Shown here one piece after another: positions 24,964 through 32,885 of a stretch of DNA of 38,463 bases. The notes beneath the pieces were generated by a model that had not been told where the DNA came from, ran no database searches, and saw nothing but the letters and a program-made list of their open reading frames with translations. The first letter of the stretch is position 1, and every line of letters starts with the position of its first letter. A program made the translations under genes and the position numbers. Origin of the DNA: an uncultured bacterium (lineage in GTDB: Bacteria > Verrucomicrobiota > Kiritimatiellia > RFP12 > UBA1067); contig CACWIW010000027.1 in assembly GCA_902761035.1 (NCBI GenBank), positions 1 through 38,463 of the forward strand, given 5' to 3'.

Positions 24964-25665
24964 ATGCGCCGCTTTCTGTGCTTTCTCTGCGGACTCGCCG
25001 CGATGCCTTTTGCCTGGGCACTCGCTCGCGTGTTCGTCGATGCGTTTCGCCTCATGCCAGTGTCGGGCGACACGCTCTTTCCGCCGGGCGCGCTTGCCAT
25101 GGCGGCCGGGTTCCTGCTATTCTTCGTCCTGTGGATATTCCGGATTGCCCCCATGCGGCTTTACGTTCTGGGACACGAACTCACCCATGCGCTCTTTGGA
25201 CTCTGCTTCGGCGCAGTCCCCAAGAACCTTAAGGTCGGGCTGAAGGGCGGGTCGGTTGAACTTACGAAGACCAACGTGCTGATCACGCTCTCGCCATATT
25301 TCTTCCCGTTCTGGACGGCCGTGGTGGGACTCGTGGCTCTCATCGTACGCGCATTTGTAACGCCATTTCCGCTTCCGGCCGCCTGGCTTTTTGTCGTGGG
25401 CTTCACCCTGGCCCTGCATGTGTGCTTCACGCTCCGCGCGATTCTACAGGAACAGCCTGACCTTCAGGAGTATGGTTATGTGTTCTCATACGTGTTCATC
25501 TTGATATTCAACGTCGCCGGCGTGATCGCATGGATTGTCTGCACAAGCGAGGTGACCTGGACCGCCGTCTGGCAGCGATTGTTGCTCCGTTCCACCAACG
25601 CCTACCAAACCGTCGCCCATTGGGGCGAATGGATCTATGAACGAGTGTCCGGCATCTTAACATAG
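24964..25665 (+). CDS. Multi-pass membrane protein with HExxH (M50-like)
   Basis: A protein of 233 residues, with six or so hydrophobic segments. GHELTHALFG (H71, E72, H75) is the HExxH zinc motif, inside or next to a membrane segment, as in site-2-protease-like M50 peptidases. I do not see the second-motif (NxxPxxxLDG-type) that would confirm an M50 protease, so substrate and activity are open. The start could also be GTG at 24952. Neither start has a clear RBS. Translational coupling to the FtsB-like gene is likely. Confidence 0.7.
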   Translation: MRRFLCFLCGLAAMPFAWALARVFVDAFRLMPVSGDTLFPPGALAMAAGFLLFFVLWIFRIAPMRLYVLGHELTHALFGLCFGAVPKNLKVGLKGGSVELTKTNVLITLSPYFFPFWTAVVGLVALIVRAFVTPFPLPAAWLFVVGFTLALHVCFTLRAILQEQPDLQEYGYVFSYVFILIFNVAGVIAWIVCTSEVTWTAVWQRLLLRSTNAYQTVAHWGEWIYERVSGILT

Positions 25666-25671
25666 AGTGAT

Positions 25672-25793
25672 AAAAGTGTGCCCGATTTTGACGAAACTTT
25701 ACGGGCACTCTTTTGCATTATATGGCAATAGTGTGCCCTTATTCGTGCGTCTGAAAGTGGGCACGCTTTTTTATATTTTGCAAAAGTGTGCCC
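25672..25793. repeat. Five alternating copies of AAAAGTGTGCCC
   Basis: AAAAGTGTGCCC at 25672-25683 (+), GGGCACTCTTTT at 25703-25714 (-, one mismatch), AATAGTGTGCCC at 25727-25738 (+), GGGCACGCTTTT at 25759-25770 (-, one mismatch) and AAAAGTGTGCCC at 25782-25793 (+). The strands alternate, so each neighbouring pair can form a stem. The last copy ends 7 bases before the -35 box of the ATPase-nuclease gene, the position expected of regulator sites. Confidence 0.9.
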
Positions 25794-25800
25794 AAACGTA

Positions 25801-25829
25801 TTGACTGTGAAAGGGAAATATGCGATAAT
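25801..25829 (+). promoter_or_regulatory. Promoter of the ATPase-nuclease gene
   Basis: TTGACT (25801-25806), 17-base spacer, GATAAT (25824-25829) preceded by TGC. GGAG lies at 25850-25853, six bases before the ATG. Confidence 0.65.
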
Positions 25830-25858
25830 TGACCCGTTCACGTCTAATTGGAGCTATT

Positions 25859-27319
25859 ATGTTTTTTGGAAGAGAATATGAATTGCGCCGCTTGAAAGAC
25901 CTTCTAAGCAAGCAGACAGCCTCGCTCGTCACATGCCGAGGGCGTCGCCGCATCGGTAAAAGCACGTTGTTCGAACATTTTGCAGCATTGAACGGTTGTC
26001 GCTTCATCAAACTTGAAGGTCTCGCGCCACGATCGGGGGAAGAGGATGAAAAAGGAAATAGGAAGGAAATCACGGATGAGGATCAACGGGCGGCGTTCGG
26101 GCGTCAGCTTGCGGATCAGACGCGGCTTCCGGAGGTGGTCCCATCGAGTTGGACGCAGGCATTCGCGTTTCTTGACAGCGTGATTACGGACGATGTGCGT
26201 ACGGTCGTTCTTCTCGACGAAATATCCTGGATGGGTGAGAAATCGCCGGACTTCCCAGGGGATCTGAAAGTGGCATGGGACAATAGGTTTAAGAAGCATG
26301 ACAAGCTCATCTTGGTGCTATGCGGTTCGGTGTCTGCCTGGATAACGAAAAACATCCTCGACAACGCAGGATTCGTCGGTCGCCCGTCGACCGACTTCAT
26401 TCTGCCCGAACTTCGCCTGCGGGACTGCGTCCGCTTTTGGGGAGATGACTTGTCGAAGTTCGCGACGCGCGACATAGTCGACATCCTATCGGTCACGGGT
26501 GGCGTGCCAAGATACCTGGAGGAGATGAATCCGTCGCAGACGGTCGAGGAGAACCTGAGGCGGACATGCTTCTCGCCCGACGGATATCTGTTCAGAGACT
26601 TTGAACAGATATTCAACCACGTGTTCGGGAACCGCGCCGAACGCAAGCGCGCAATTCTCGTCGCTCTTGCGGACGGTCCGAAGACGTTGGCGGACATCGC
26701 GGCGGCAATCGGGAAAAAGAGAAACGGGCACCTTTCCGACGATCTTGAAGAACTGACACTTTCCGGTTTTCTTGCAGGCGACCAGGGGCGGAATCCGAAA
26801 ACGGGCGAGCTTGCGCTGTCCACGCGCTACCGTCTGAAAGACAACTATGCGCGCTTCTATCTCAAGTACATGCTTCCGGCAAGAGACCGGATTGCGAAAG
26901 GGTTATTCGAATTCGTCTCGCTTGAGGGACTGGCGGGATGGGACGCCGTGATGGGACATCAGTTCGAGAATCTCGTCGTCAACAACTTCAAGTCGCTTCT
27001 GCCGCGTCTCGCGCTGGAGAATGTCGAGATCCTTTCGGCGGAACCATACCGCCGCGCTGCGGGAAAGGGTCATCCTGGATGCCAGATTGACTTGCTGATC
27101 CAGACGGAACGGTATGCGTTCATCGTCGAGGTCAAGCGGCAGAAGTCGATCGGGCAGAAGGCAATTGACGAAATCACCGCGAAAGTAGCCGCGCTGCCGC
27201 GGAAAAAGACCGTGTCCGTCCGTACTGCGCTCGTTTACGACGGCACGCTCGAGTCGTGCGTCACGGCAACGCGCGCATACGATTTTCTCATTCCATCCGA
27301 CGAACTTTTGCTGCTGTAG
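25859..27319 (+). CDS. ATPase with C-terminal PD-(D/E)XK nuclease (DUF234-like)
   Basis: A protein of 486 residues. Walker A is GRRRIGKST (28-36), Walker B VVLLDEISW (D120, E121). After the ATPase core, a winged-helix region (ERKRAILVALADGPKTLADIAAAIGKKRN, L/SGFLAGD) leads to a nuclease-like C-terminus with an ID...E-V-K signature (CQIDLLIQ, FIVEVKRQ, residues ~408-427). This is the PF01637 plus DUF234 layout of an abundant but poorly understood ATPase family. The upstream motif array and its own promoter make it a separate unit. hemW follows within 6 bases, so both are probably transcribed together. Confidence 0.88.
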   Translation: MFFGREYELRRLKDLLSKQTASLVTCRGRRRIGKSTLFEHFAALNGCRFIKLEGLAPRSGEEDEKGNRKEITDEDQRAAFGRQLADQTRLPEVVPSSWTQAFAFLDSVITDDVRTVVLLDEISWMGEKSPDFPGDLKVAWDNRFKKHDKLILVLCGSVSAWITKNILDNAGFVGRPSTDFILPELRLRDCVRFWGDDLSKFATRDIVDILSVTGGVPRYLEEMNPSQTVEENLRRTCFSPDGYLFRDFEQIFNHVFGNRAERKRAILVALADGPKTLADIAAAIGKKRNGHLSDDLEELTLSGFLAGDQGRNPKTGELALSTRYRLKDNYARFYLKYMLPARDRIAKGLFEFVSLEGLAGWDAVMGHQFENLVVNNFKSLLPRLALENVEILSAEPYRRAAGKGHPGCQIDLLIQTERYAFIVEVKRQKSIGQKAIDEITAKVAALPRKKTVSVRTALVYDGTLESCVTATRAYDFLIPSDELLLL

Positions 27320-27325
27320 TACGCG

Positions 27326-28384
27326 ATGAAGATAGACAATCTCTATGTCCACTTCCCGTTCTGCAGGGCTAAGTGCGCCTACTGCGCACTTCATTCCCGC
27401 GCGGGCTCCACGGCTGAGACGCGCCGTGCGTACTGCGAGCGACTGGCTGAGCAAATCATGGCGCTGGATGCGATCTCCAACCTCTCAACGATTTACTTTG
27501 GCGGCGGGTCGCCCGCGCTCTGCGATCTCTCGTCTCTCTTTGATGCGCTGCGGACGCGGACGGCGGTCGCGTCTTGCGAGTTCACGGTCGAACTGCATCC
27601 GCTCGATGCGCAGCCGCGCGTCCTCGAACAGTTGAAGGAGGGCGGCGTCAACCGGATATCGCTCGGCGTGCAGAGCCTTGACGATGACGTGCTGAAGGCG
27701 ATGGGACGGCTCCATACCGCCGCTGAAGCCGAGGCTGCGTTCCGCGCTGTGCGCGCGGCGGGTTTCACGAACGCGGGCATTGACCTCATCGCGGGATGGC
27801 CCGGTACCACGATGGAATCCTGGCGTACCACACTCGCGCGCGCGACGGCGCTCGGGCTCGACCATTGCAGCGTGTATACGCTCATCCGCGAACCGAAGAC
27901 GCGCCTCGACCTTGCCGTGCGGCGCGGGGAACTGGTGCTGCCGTCCGATGACGCGGCCCTCGCCCAGATTGACACCGCGCGCGCCGCGCTTGCCGAGGTG
28001 GGGCTTATGCGCTACGAAATCTCGAACTACGCCCGACCTGGTTTCGAATGCCGACACAACCTCGCCGTCTGGCGCGGGGAGGACTACATCGGGCTTGGAG
28101 AAGGGGCGCACGGGCGCGTCGGACTCGTGCGGACTGCGAGCGGAGTGGAGACCACGGTGACGCCCGAGGAGGATGCCGTCGAGCGCGCTCTCTTCTCCCT
28201 CCGCTCGCGCGAGGGATTGTCCCTCGAACGTGTCGCGCGTCTCTGGCCGATCCTCGCGCCGCGTCTGCCCGCGTGGCGCGAGACGCTTGAGTTTTTCAAG
28301 CGACAGGGGCTCCTTCAGGATGCCTATCGCCTCACCCCGCGTGGCGCGGAAGTGTGCGACTCAATCCTCGCCGAGCTAGTTTGA
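27326..28384 (+). CDS. hemW: HemW-type radical SAM protein
   Basis: A protein of 352 residues. It has the CxxxCxxC cluster in FCRAKCAYC (C13, C17, C20), YFGGGSPALCDLSSL, SLGVQSLDDDVLKAMGRLH, AGIDLIAGWPGTT, and LRYEISNYARPG-like MRYEISNYARPG. That is HemW, the heme-binding protein formerly called HemN-like or oxygen-independent coproporphyrinogen oxidase. The fourth cysteine-like position (usually CDF) is CALHS. It lacks the HemN-specific C-terminal features, so heme chaperone rather than oxidase is favoured. Position behind the ATPase suggests opportunistic insertion upstream of a housekeeping gene. Confidence 0.88.
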   Translation: MKIDNLYVHFPFCRAKCAYCALHSRAGSTAETRRAYCERLAEQIMALDAISNLSTIYFGGGSPALCDLSSLFDALRTRTAVASCEFTVELHPLDAQPRVLEQLKEGGVNRISLGVQSLDDDVLKAMGRLHTAAEAEAAFRAVRAAGFTNAGIDLIAGWPGTTMESWRTTLARATALGLDHCSVYTLIREPKTRLDLAVRRGELVLPSDDAALAQIDTARAALAEVGLMRYEISNYARPGFECRHNLAVWRGEDYIGLGEGAHGRVGLVRTASGVETTVTPEEDAVERALFSLRSREGLSLERVARLWPILAPRLPAWRETLEFFKRQGLLQDAYRLTPRGAEVCDSILAELV

Positions 28385-28391
28385 CGATTCT

Positions 28392-28790
28392 TCACTTAAA
28401 CATAATGAGCAAGATAATTCCTGCGACAATTGCCGCCAGGATGAGTAGGTTCGTGCTTCTTGCCACGGTGATCGTCGTCTCGCCGCTTGCCGTCTCATGG
28501 CGTGAGCGGATGGTAAAATCGCTGCACTTGGCGCGGGAGAGCGACTGCGCGTGCTGAACCGTCTGCTCCATATCTGCTGCGCTCGCCTGAAGGCGAATTT
28601 GTCGGCGGGCTACGTCTGACGCGAGTTCGATCTTCTGCCGCTGCGCAAGTGAGGCCAGCTCCTGCTTCTGAGGAACGGTCAGCGCCGTAGATGCGTCTCC
28701 GGCACCAAGGTCGAGGTTAAATGTGGATGCCTGCTGTCGTATGACGGCAAGCTCCTTTGTTGACTCTTCGTTCTTATCGTCCATTTTCAT
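28392..28790 (-). CDS. Hypothetical tail-anchored membrane protein
   Basis: A 132-residue protein with AAAGGA before ATG 28790. An acidic, helical body (QKQELASLAQRQKIELASDVARRQIRLQASAADMEQTVQHAQ) ends in one hydrophobic C-terminal helix (STNLLILAAIVAGIILLIMF), a tail anchor facing the cytoplasm. It contains a possible coiled coil. The start overlaps the stop of the 188-residue gene (4 bases), and it is the last gene of the secretin operon. No family recognised. Confidence 0.7.
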   Translation of the reverse strand: MKMDDKNEESTKELAVIRQQASTFNLDLGAGDASTALTVPQKQELASLAQRQKIELASDVARRQIRLQASAADMEQTVQHAQSLSRAKCSDFTIRSRHETASGETTITVARSTNLLILAAIVAGIILLIMFK

Positions 28791-29353
28791 TTTCCTTTCA
28801 TGAGCAGGGAAGCCAGGCACCCGCCTGTGCGAATTCGTGCCTCGAATGCATGTTCGTAGAATGATACGCGGTAGGTGATTTCAGCAGAGGCGGACATTCC
28901 CGCCAGCTCCTGCGCCCTGCGGCTGAACAGGGCAAGGTCGGCCTTCATCGCCTCCAGACGTAGACGATAGGCCGCTTGGTCGGCGACTGCCAGCCGCGTG
29001 CAGAGGTTCGGACCGTGGTTCCCAATCAACTGTCGAAGTGGTGAAAGGTCATACTCCGTGTAGTCCACGTTGTCCAGTTCGCCAAGTGCAGCGGCGGACA
29101 CCTCCTTCACGAAGCGCCGTCGTCCGTCCACTTGCCATTCGGCAAGCGAGTAGAGGCGTCGTTCGATACGCCATTCTGGCACATCTCCCTCCAGTCCGCC
29201 AGGAAAGGCATGGTTGTGCAACACGGCCTTGACCATCCGGTAGCGCTCGCCTTCGGTGAAGTCGTCCGGACGCAACCTTTCCAAAGCCATCCTATCTCGG
29301 CCGATTGCCCGCAGCGCGGTGCGCACGGGATCTCCGCAAAGTCGTCGCCTCAT
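28787..29353 (-). CDS. Hypothetical protein of the secretin operon
   Basis: A 188-residue soluble protein I do not recognise. It has a basic N-terminus (MRRRLCGDPVRTALRAIGRDRMALERL), a WRIERRLYSLAEWQVDGRRRFVKEV block and a C-terminal TYRVSFYEHAFEARIRTGGCLASLLM. The ATG at 29353 has GAGG overlapping the stop of the 26-residue gene. An ATG at 29389 in the same frame would extend the N-terminus by 12 residues. It probably acts with its neighbours, but the role is unknown. Confidence 0.65.
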   Translation of the reverse strand: MRRRLCGDPVRTALRAIGRDRMALERLRPDDFTEGERYRMVKAVLHNHAFPGGLEGDVPEWRIERRLYSLAEWQVDGRRRFVKEVSAAALGELDNVDYTEYDLSPLRQLIGNHGPNLCTRLAVADQAAYRLRLEAMKADLALFSRRAQELAGMSASAEITYRVSFYEHAFEARIRTGGCLASLLMKGK

Positions 29354-29363
29354 GGGAGTTGCC

Positions 29364-29444
29364 TCATTCCGTGATGTCCAGACTGACATAAAGACTGACT
29401 AGCAGCATTGCAATGAGTGACAGCATGTTTCCGATGAGTTTCAT
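29364..29444 (-). CDS. 26-residue membrane peptide
   Basis: A very short gene: ATG 29444, TGA 29364-29366. GGGAGG lies 8-13 bases before the start, one of the best ribosome binding sites in the window. The peptide (MKLIGNMLSLIAMLLVSL followed by YVSLDITE) is one hydrophobic helix with a positive N-terminal residue and an acidic C-terminus, so it should insert in the membrane. It sits between the secretin (24 bases upstream) and the 188-residue gene (10 bases downstream), and its stop is part of the next RBS. Function unknown; a regulator or assembly peptide is possible. Confidence 0.6.
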   Translation of the reverse strand: MKLIGNMLSLIAMLLVSLYVSLDITE

Positions 29445-29468
29445 CGTATTTTCCTCCCACACGTTTCC

Positions 29469-30872
29469 CTAACGTGAATTTGGCATCGCCGGTGACATCG
29501 TCGATGTGCCATCAAGCACATGCGGTGTGATGAACACCAAAAGCTCGCTTCGTGCGGTTTTAGAGCCTTCAAGCATGAACGTCTGATTGTTTTTCAACAT
29601 AATCTCTGATGCTTTCTTACATGTTACATGCATCCGCCCTGGCCGTAGAATCGAAATGTTTTGTGCGTTCTGGTCGGTTCTCTGCACATTGAACGTCATT
29701 TCTGTCATGAGTGTCACTGAGTCGTACAAGTTGATGCGTGGCGTCATCTTCATGACAAAGTCGTCGCAGCTCAGCATTCCCGACATCTCGATCGTGGCCG
29801 TCTTGTTGTCCACCGTCAAAACGGACTGGGCGGCGACGCACTTTGCATGGTCGTCCGTTTTCGTAGCCTGAATAATTGCGGAGAGGTTAAGCTTGTCACC
29901 ATCGAAAAACTTCTGCCGTCCACGTTCGATCCAGTCGGTACCTGATTGAAGGTCGTCGTCCAGTTCAACTTTGACGATGACGGCTTTGAGCAGCACCTGG
30001 TTGAGTTTCAGGTCCATGTCTTCGATCACTTGTCGGATGTTCACCATGTCGGACTTGGGCGCCGACACGATGATACTGTTGCAGTGTCTGTTGACGGCGA
30101 CTTGGAGCAAATTCGTAGTGAAGGGGCAGGATCTGGGAGTGTTAGAAAGGAGTTTGGGGTTCGTGCATGCGTGTACTCTGGCCATGCGCGTACCCATGAA
30201 ATTAGTGAGCACGTGTGCGACATCCTCGGCATCGGCATACTTGAGACGAATCATCTTTACGCTCATTTCAGATTTCGTCTCCACATCGAGGGTTTCGATC
30301 ACCTTCTTAAAGAAGTCATTGATCTCCTTCGCAGTGAGGATGATGAGTTTGTTGGAACGGTCATCGGCAACGATCTGTACCTTGCCATGGACTAGATATT
30401 TGCTCTTCTCCTTGTAGAGCTCCTTCAGAGGTCCGTCGCCGATCATCTCTAGGTGGGGCTTAATGTCTGAAGCACGCGCGTACTTCAGCTCGTATTCGAA
30501 CACCTCCTCGCGAACGGTGGACGGTACGTCCATTTCCTTTATGACCGCGAGCATGCGATTGAAGTTGACCTGCGTGTCGGTCACGTAAACCGTGTTGAGG
30601 CGTTCTATCACGACGAATCTCCCGTTCAACCCCTGAAATCCCTCTATGACACTAGCTGCCTCTTTGGCAGGGATGTGGTTGAGGCGGATGGGTTGGTTGG
30701 TTACGAACCCATTCTCTGAGATTGTCGTGTTCTTCCGGCAGCGGTTTCCGTTCCAGCCTGCCGCGCACATGGTCGTTGCGGGCTGCGAGTCCACGGTTTT
30801 CGTTTCGCCATGGGCAATCAGGTAGCCTGTGGACACCAGACCGGCCACAAAAGTTTGAATCATCTTCTTCAT
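29469..30872 (-). CDS. Compact GspD/secretin-family protein
   Basis: A protein of 467 residues with a signal peptide (FVAGLVSTGYLIAHG). Several secretin N-domains follow: RFVVIERLNTVYVTDTQVNFNRMLAVIKEMD, EYELKYARASDIKPHLEMI with VQIVADDRSNKLIILT, then VKMIRLKYADAEDVAHVLTNF with NRHCNSIIVSAPK. The secretin C-terminal region is reduced: LKAVIVKVELDDDLQSGTDW, then only about 130 residues before KNNQTFMLEGSKTARSELLVFITPHV, the family's closing ring motif. At 467 residues it is shorter than typical GspD (about 650), so ring size or partner use may differ. Outer-membrane channel of a type II secretion or pilus-like system. It is preceded by AAAGGA. No other GspE-like gene is near. Confidence 0.85.
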   Translation of the reverse strand: MKKMIQTFVAGLVSTGYLIAHGETKTVDSQPATTMCAAGWNGNRCRKNTTISENGFVTNQPIRLNHIPAKEAASVIEGFQGLNGRFVVIERLNTVYVTDTQVNFNRMLAVIKEMDVPSTVREEVFEYELKYARASDIKPHLEMIGDGPLKELYKEKSKYLVHGKVQIVADDRSNKLIILTAKEINDFFKKVIETLDVETKSEMSVKMIRLKYADAEDVAHVLTNFMGTRMARVHACTNPKLLSNTPRSCPFTTNLLQVAVNRHCNSIIVSAPKSDMVNIRQVIEDMDLKLNQVLLKAVIVKVELDDDLQSGTDWIERGRQKFFDGDKLNLSAIIQATKTDDHAKCVAAQSVLTVDNKTATIEMSGMLSCDDFVMKMTPRINLYDSVTLMTEMTFNVQRTDQNAQNISILRPGRMHVTCKKASEIMLKNNQTFMLEGSKTARSELLVFITPHVLDGTSTMSPAMPNSR

Positions 30873-30923
30873 CAATTGTTCCTTTCTGTTCGCTCGCGGG
30901 GCCAATTCCCCGTGGACGCGGAT

Positions 30924-30933
30924 AGTATGCCAA
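30924..30933 (-). promoter_or_regulatory. Secretin operon promoter
   Basis: On the minus strand TTTTGGCATACT, with CATACT at 30929-30924, an extended -10 like that of hisF. About 45 bases of leader precede the RBS and ATG 30872. Confidence 0.55.
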
Positions 30934-31026
30934 AAGGTTTCCGCGCAAGCGTCAATGCAGTGACAGAAGCTCGTCAAGAAATCGTCAAAGTATAAAAGTG
31001 GTATGCGCACCACACAACGAAAATCT

Positions 31027-31034
31027 GCTATACT
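31027..31034 (+). promoter_or_regulatory. Extended -10 with leaderless spacing
   Basis: TGCTATACT with TATACT at 31029-31034; seven bases to the ATG at 31042. Confidence 0.65.
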
Positions 31035-31041
31035 ATGCGTC

Positions 31042-32790
31042 ATGCAAGACAACCTCCAGATACCATATGGCATCTTTGACTTCAAGCGCATCCGCACTGA
31101 AGGCTACTACTACATCGACAAGACAGGCTACATCCCCACGCTCGAGCAGGCCGGATCATTCCTCTTCTTCGTGCGCCCGCGCCGGTTCGGGAAGTCGCTT
31201 TTCATCAACATGCTCCGTTGCTACTACGACCTCGCGGAGAAAGACAACTTCGAGAAACTCTTCGGAGGGCTCGCCATCGCGGAAAGGCCGACGGCCAACG
31301 TGAACCGTTTCCAGGTCCTCTACATGGACTTCTCGCGCGTGAACCGGGGAATCGGGATGACGCTTCAGGAACGCTTTGAGTCGTACATCGGGGATTGCCT
31401 CGACGCTTTCATGGCTAGGTACGGGGCGCAATATGGGGAGGCATTCCTGGAGGAATACAGAAAAGTCCCGGTGGCGAGCAGATTCACGAAAATGGCCGAA
31501 CATGCCAAGCTAAAGGGATTCCACCTCTACCTGATGCTCGACGAGTACGACAACTTCACGAACGCGATGCTGCGCGCGGAGGAGTCCGGCGACTACCGCT
31601 CCATCACGCATGGACAGGGATTCTATCGCGAGTGGTTCAAGGAATTCAAGGCCGACTTCGACCGTATCTTCATGACGGGCGTGTCGCCCGTGACGATGGA
31701 CGACCTCACGAGCGGCTTCAACATCGCGTTGAACATCTCCCAGGACCCGGACTTCAACGCGATGCTGGGTTTCTCCGAGGATGACGTTCTGAAGCTCTAT
31801 ACGGACTTCAAGGGGACCGGGCGCTACAGGTCCGGCGAGCCCGCCGAATGGGTGAAGTCCATCAAGCCTTGGTACGACGGTTACTGTTTCTCGGAGTCGA
31901 AAATCGGCGAGGAGTGCGTGTTCAACAGCGACATGGCGCTCTACCATCTCTCTGTCCTCGTGAAAACGGGACGGGCGCCGAAGAACATGGTGGACGTGAA
32001 CATCAAGACGGATTACGACAAGCTCCAGACGATCGCGGACATCCAGCGCCGCATGGCAGGTGGCGGCGAGGGCGTCCTGCCCGTCACCGAGGAGATCGCC
32101 TCCACGGGGCAGATCGCGTTCGACCTCGTGGAGTCGTTCCCCGCCGACAAGATATCCGATGTCGCGAACTTCCGCTCGCTCTTCCACTACTACGGCATCC
32201 TCTCCATGGCCGGACGCGAGATGGGGCAGACCGTGTTCAAGGTGCCGAACCTGTGCGTCGCGCATCAGCTCTTCGGGTACCTCCGCTCCGCCTACCTCCG
32301 TGAGAACTCGCCGGACTGGTCTGAGCTGGAGAAGCTCGCCGCGCGCTTTGCGTACAAGGGCGAGTGGGAGCCGTTCCTGCGCCGCCTTGCCGAGGACTAC
32401 GCCGGCACCACGCCTGTCCGGGGCGGCATTCAGGGCGAGATTCGCATCCAGGGCTATATGCAATGCGAGTTCGGTCACCTCAACTTCTATCTGGCTCGTC
32501 CGGAGATGGAGCTCGCGCGCGGGTTCTGCGACTTCGCGCTCTTCCCCGAGCGCTGCCACTACGGCGACGTGCAGCATAGCTACATTATCGAACTCAAGTT
32601 CTCTGCGAAGGACGCCACCGAGGCTGAGCTCGCCGAGAAGTACGACCAGGCATTGGATCAGCTCGCCGCCTACCGCGCCGACCCGTTCGTTCCGTCGCTC
32701 GCGAAGGGCACGACCCTGCATCAGATCGTGTACCAGTTCAAGGGCACGGAGCTTGTCTGCGCGAAGCAGATCGCGGAAGAGCAAATGTAA
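31042..32790 (+). CDS. AAA-ATPase with PD-(D/E)XK nuclease (PDDEXK_9-like)
   Basis: A protein of 582 residues. The N-terminus (IPYGIFDFKRIRTEGYYYIDKTGYI) and Walker A variant VRPRRFGKSLFINML (44-58) are those of the 'AAA-ATPase_like' family. MLDEYDNFTN (~165) is Walker B. The C-terminus has CDFALFPERCHYG and IIELKF (~500-520), the D...E-x-K of PDDEXK_9 nucleases. This layout is frequent in gut bacteria and archaea, function unknown. The ATG at 31042 was chosen over one at 31003, which lies before the promoter. No second gene is coupled to it, and the helicase gene follows after 95 bases with its own promoter. Confidence 0.9.
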   Translation: MQDNLQIPYGIFDFKRIRTEGYYYIDKTGYIPTLEQAGSFLFFVRPRRFGKSLFINMLRCYYDLAEKDNFEKLFGGLAIAERPTANVNRFQVLYMDFSRVNRGIGMTLQERFESYIGDCLDAFMARYGAQYGEAFLEEYRKVPVASRFTKMAEHAKLKGFHLYLMLDEYDNFTNAMLRAEESGDYRSITHGQGFYREWFKEFKADFDRIFMTGVSPVTMDDLTSGFNIALNISQDPDFNAMLGFSEDDVLKLYTDFKGTGRYRSGEPAEWVKSIKPWYDGYCFSESKIGEECVFNSDMALYHLSVLVKTGRAPKNMVDVNIKTDYDKLQTIADIQRRMAGGGEGVLPVTEEIASTGQIAFDLVESFPADKISDVANFRSLFHYYGILSMAGREMGQTVFKVPNLCVAHQLFGYLRSAYLRENSPDWSELEKLAARFAYKGEWEPFLRRLAEDYAGTTPVRGGIQGEIRIQGYMQCEFGHLNFYLARPEMELARGFCDFALFPERCHYGDVQHSYIIELKFSAKDATEAELAEKYDQALDQLAAYRADPFVPSLAKGTTLHQIVYQFKGTELVCAKQIAEEQM

Positions 32791-32866
32791 GTGGCGACAG
32801 GAGGACGGTTTCCTGGTTTGTTGGGCGCACGCTTTTGGCCAGCACGCCTTGCGCGGGGAGGGTGGA

Positions 32867-32878
32867 TTTTGGTATAAT
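32867..32878 (+). promoter_or_regulatory. Extended -10 promoter, leaderless spacing
   Basis: ATTTTGGTATAAT with TATAAT at 32873-32878, followed by TCGCCGC and GTG 32886. Seven bases separate the box from the start. Confidence 0.75.
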
Positions 32879-32885
32879 TCGCCGC

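Noticed and set aside
31003..31041. Start of the ATPase-nuclease at ATG 31003
   Set aside because: A TATACT box (31029-31034) lies downstream of it. ATG 31042 gives the expected family N-terminus.
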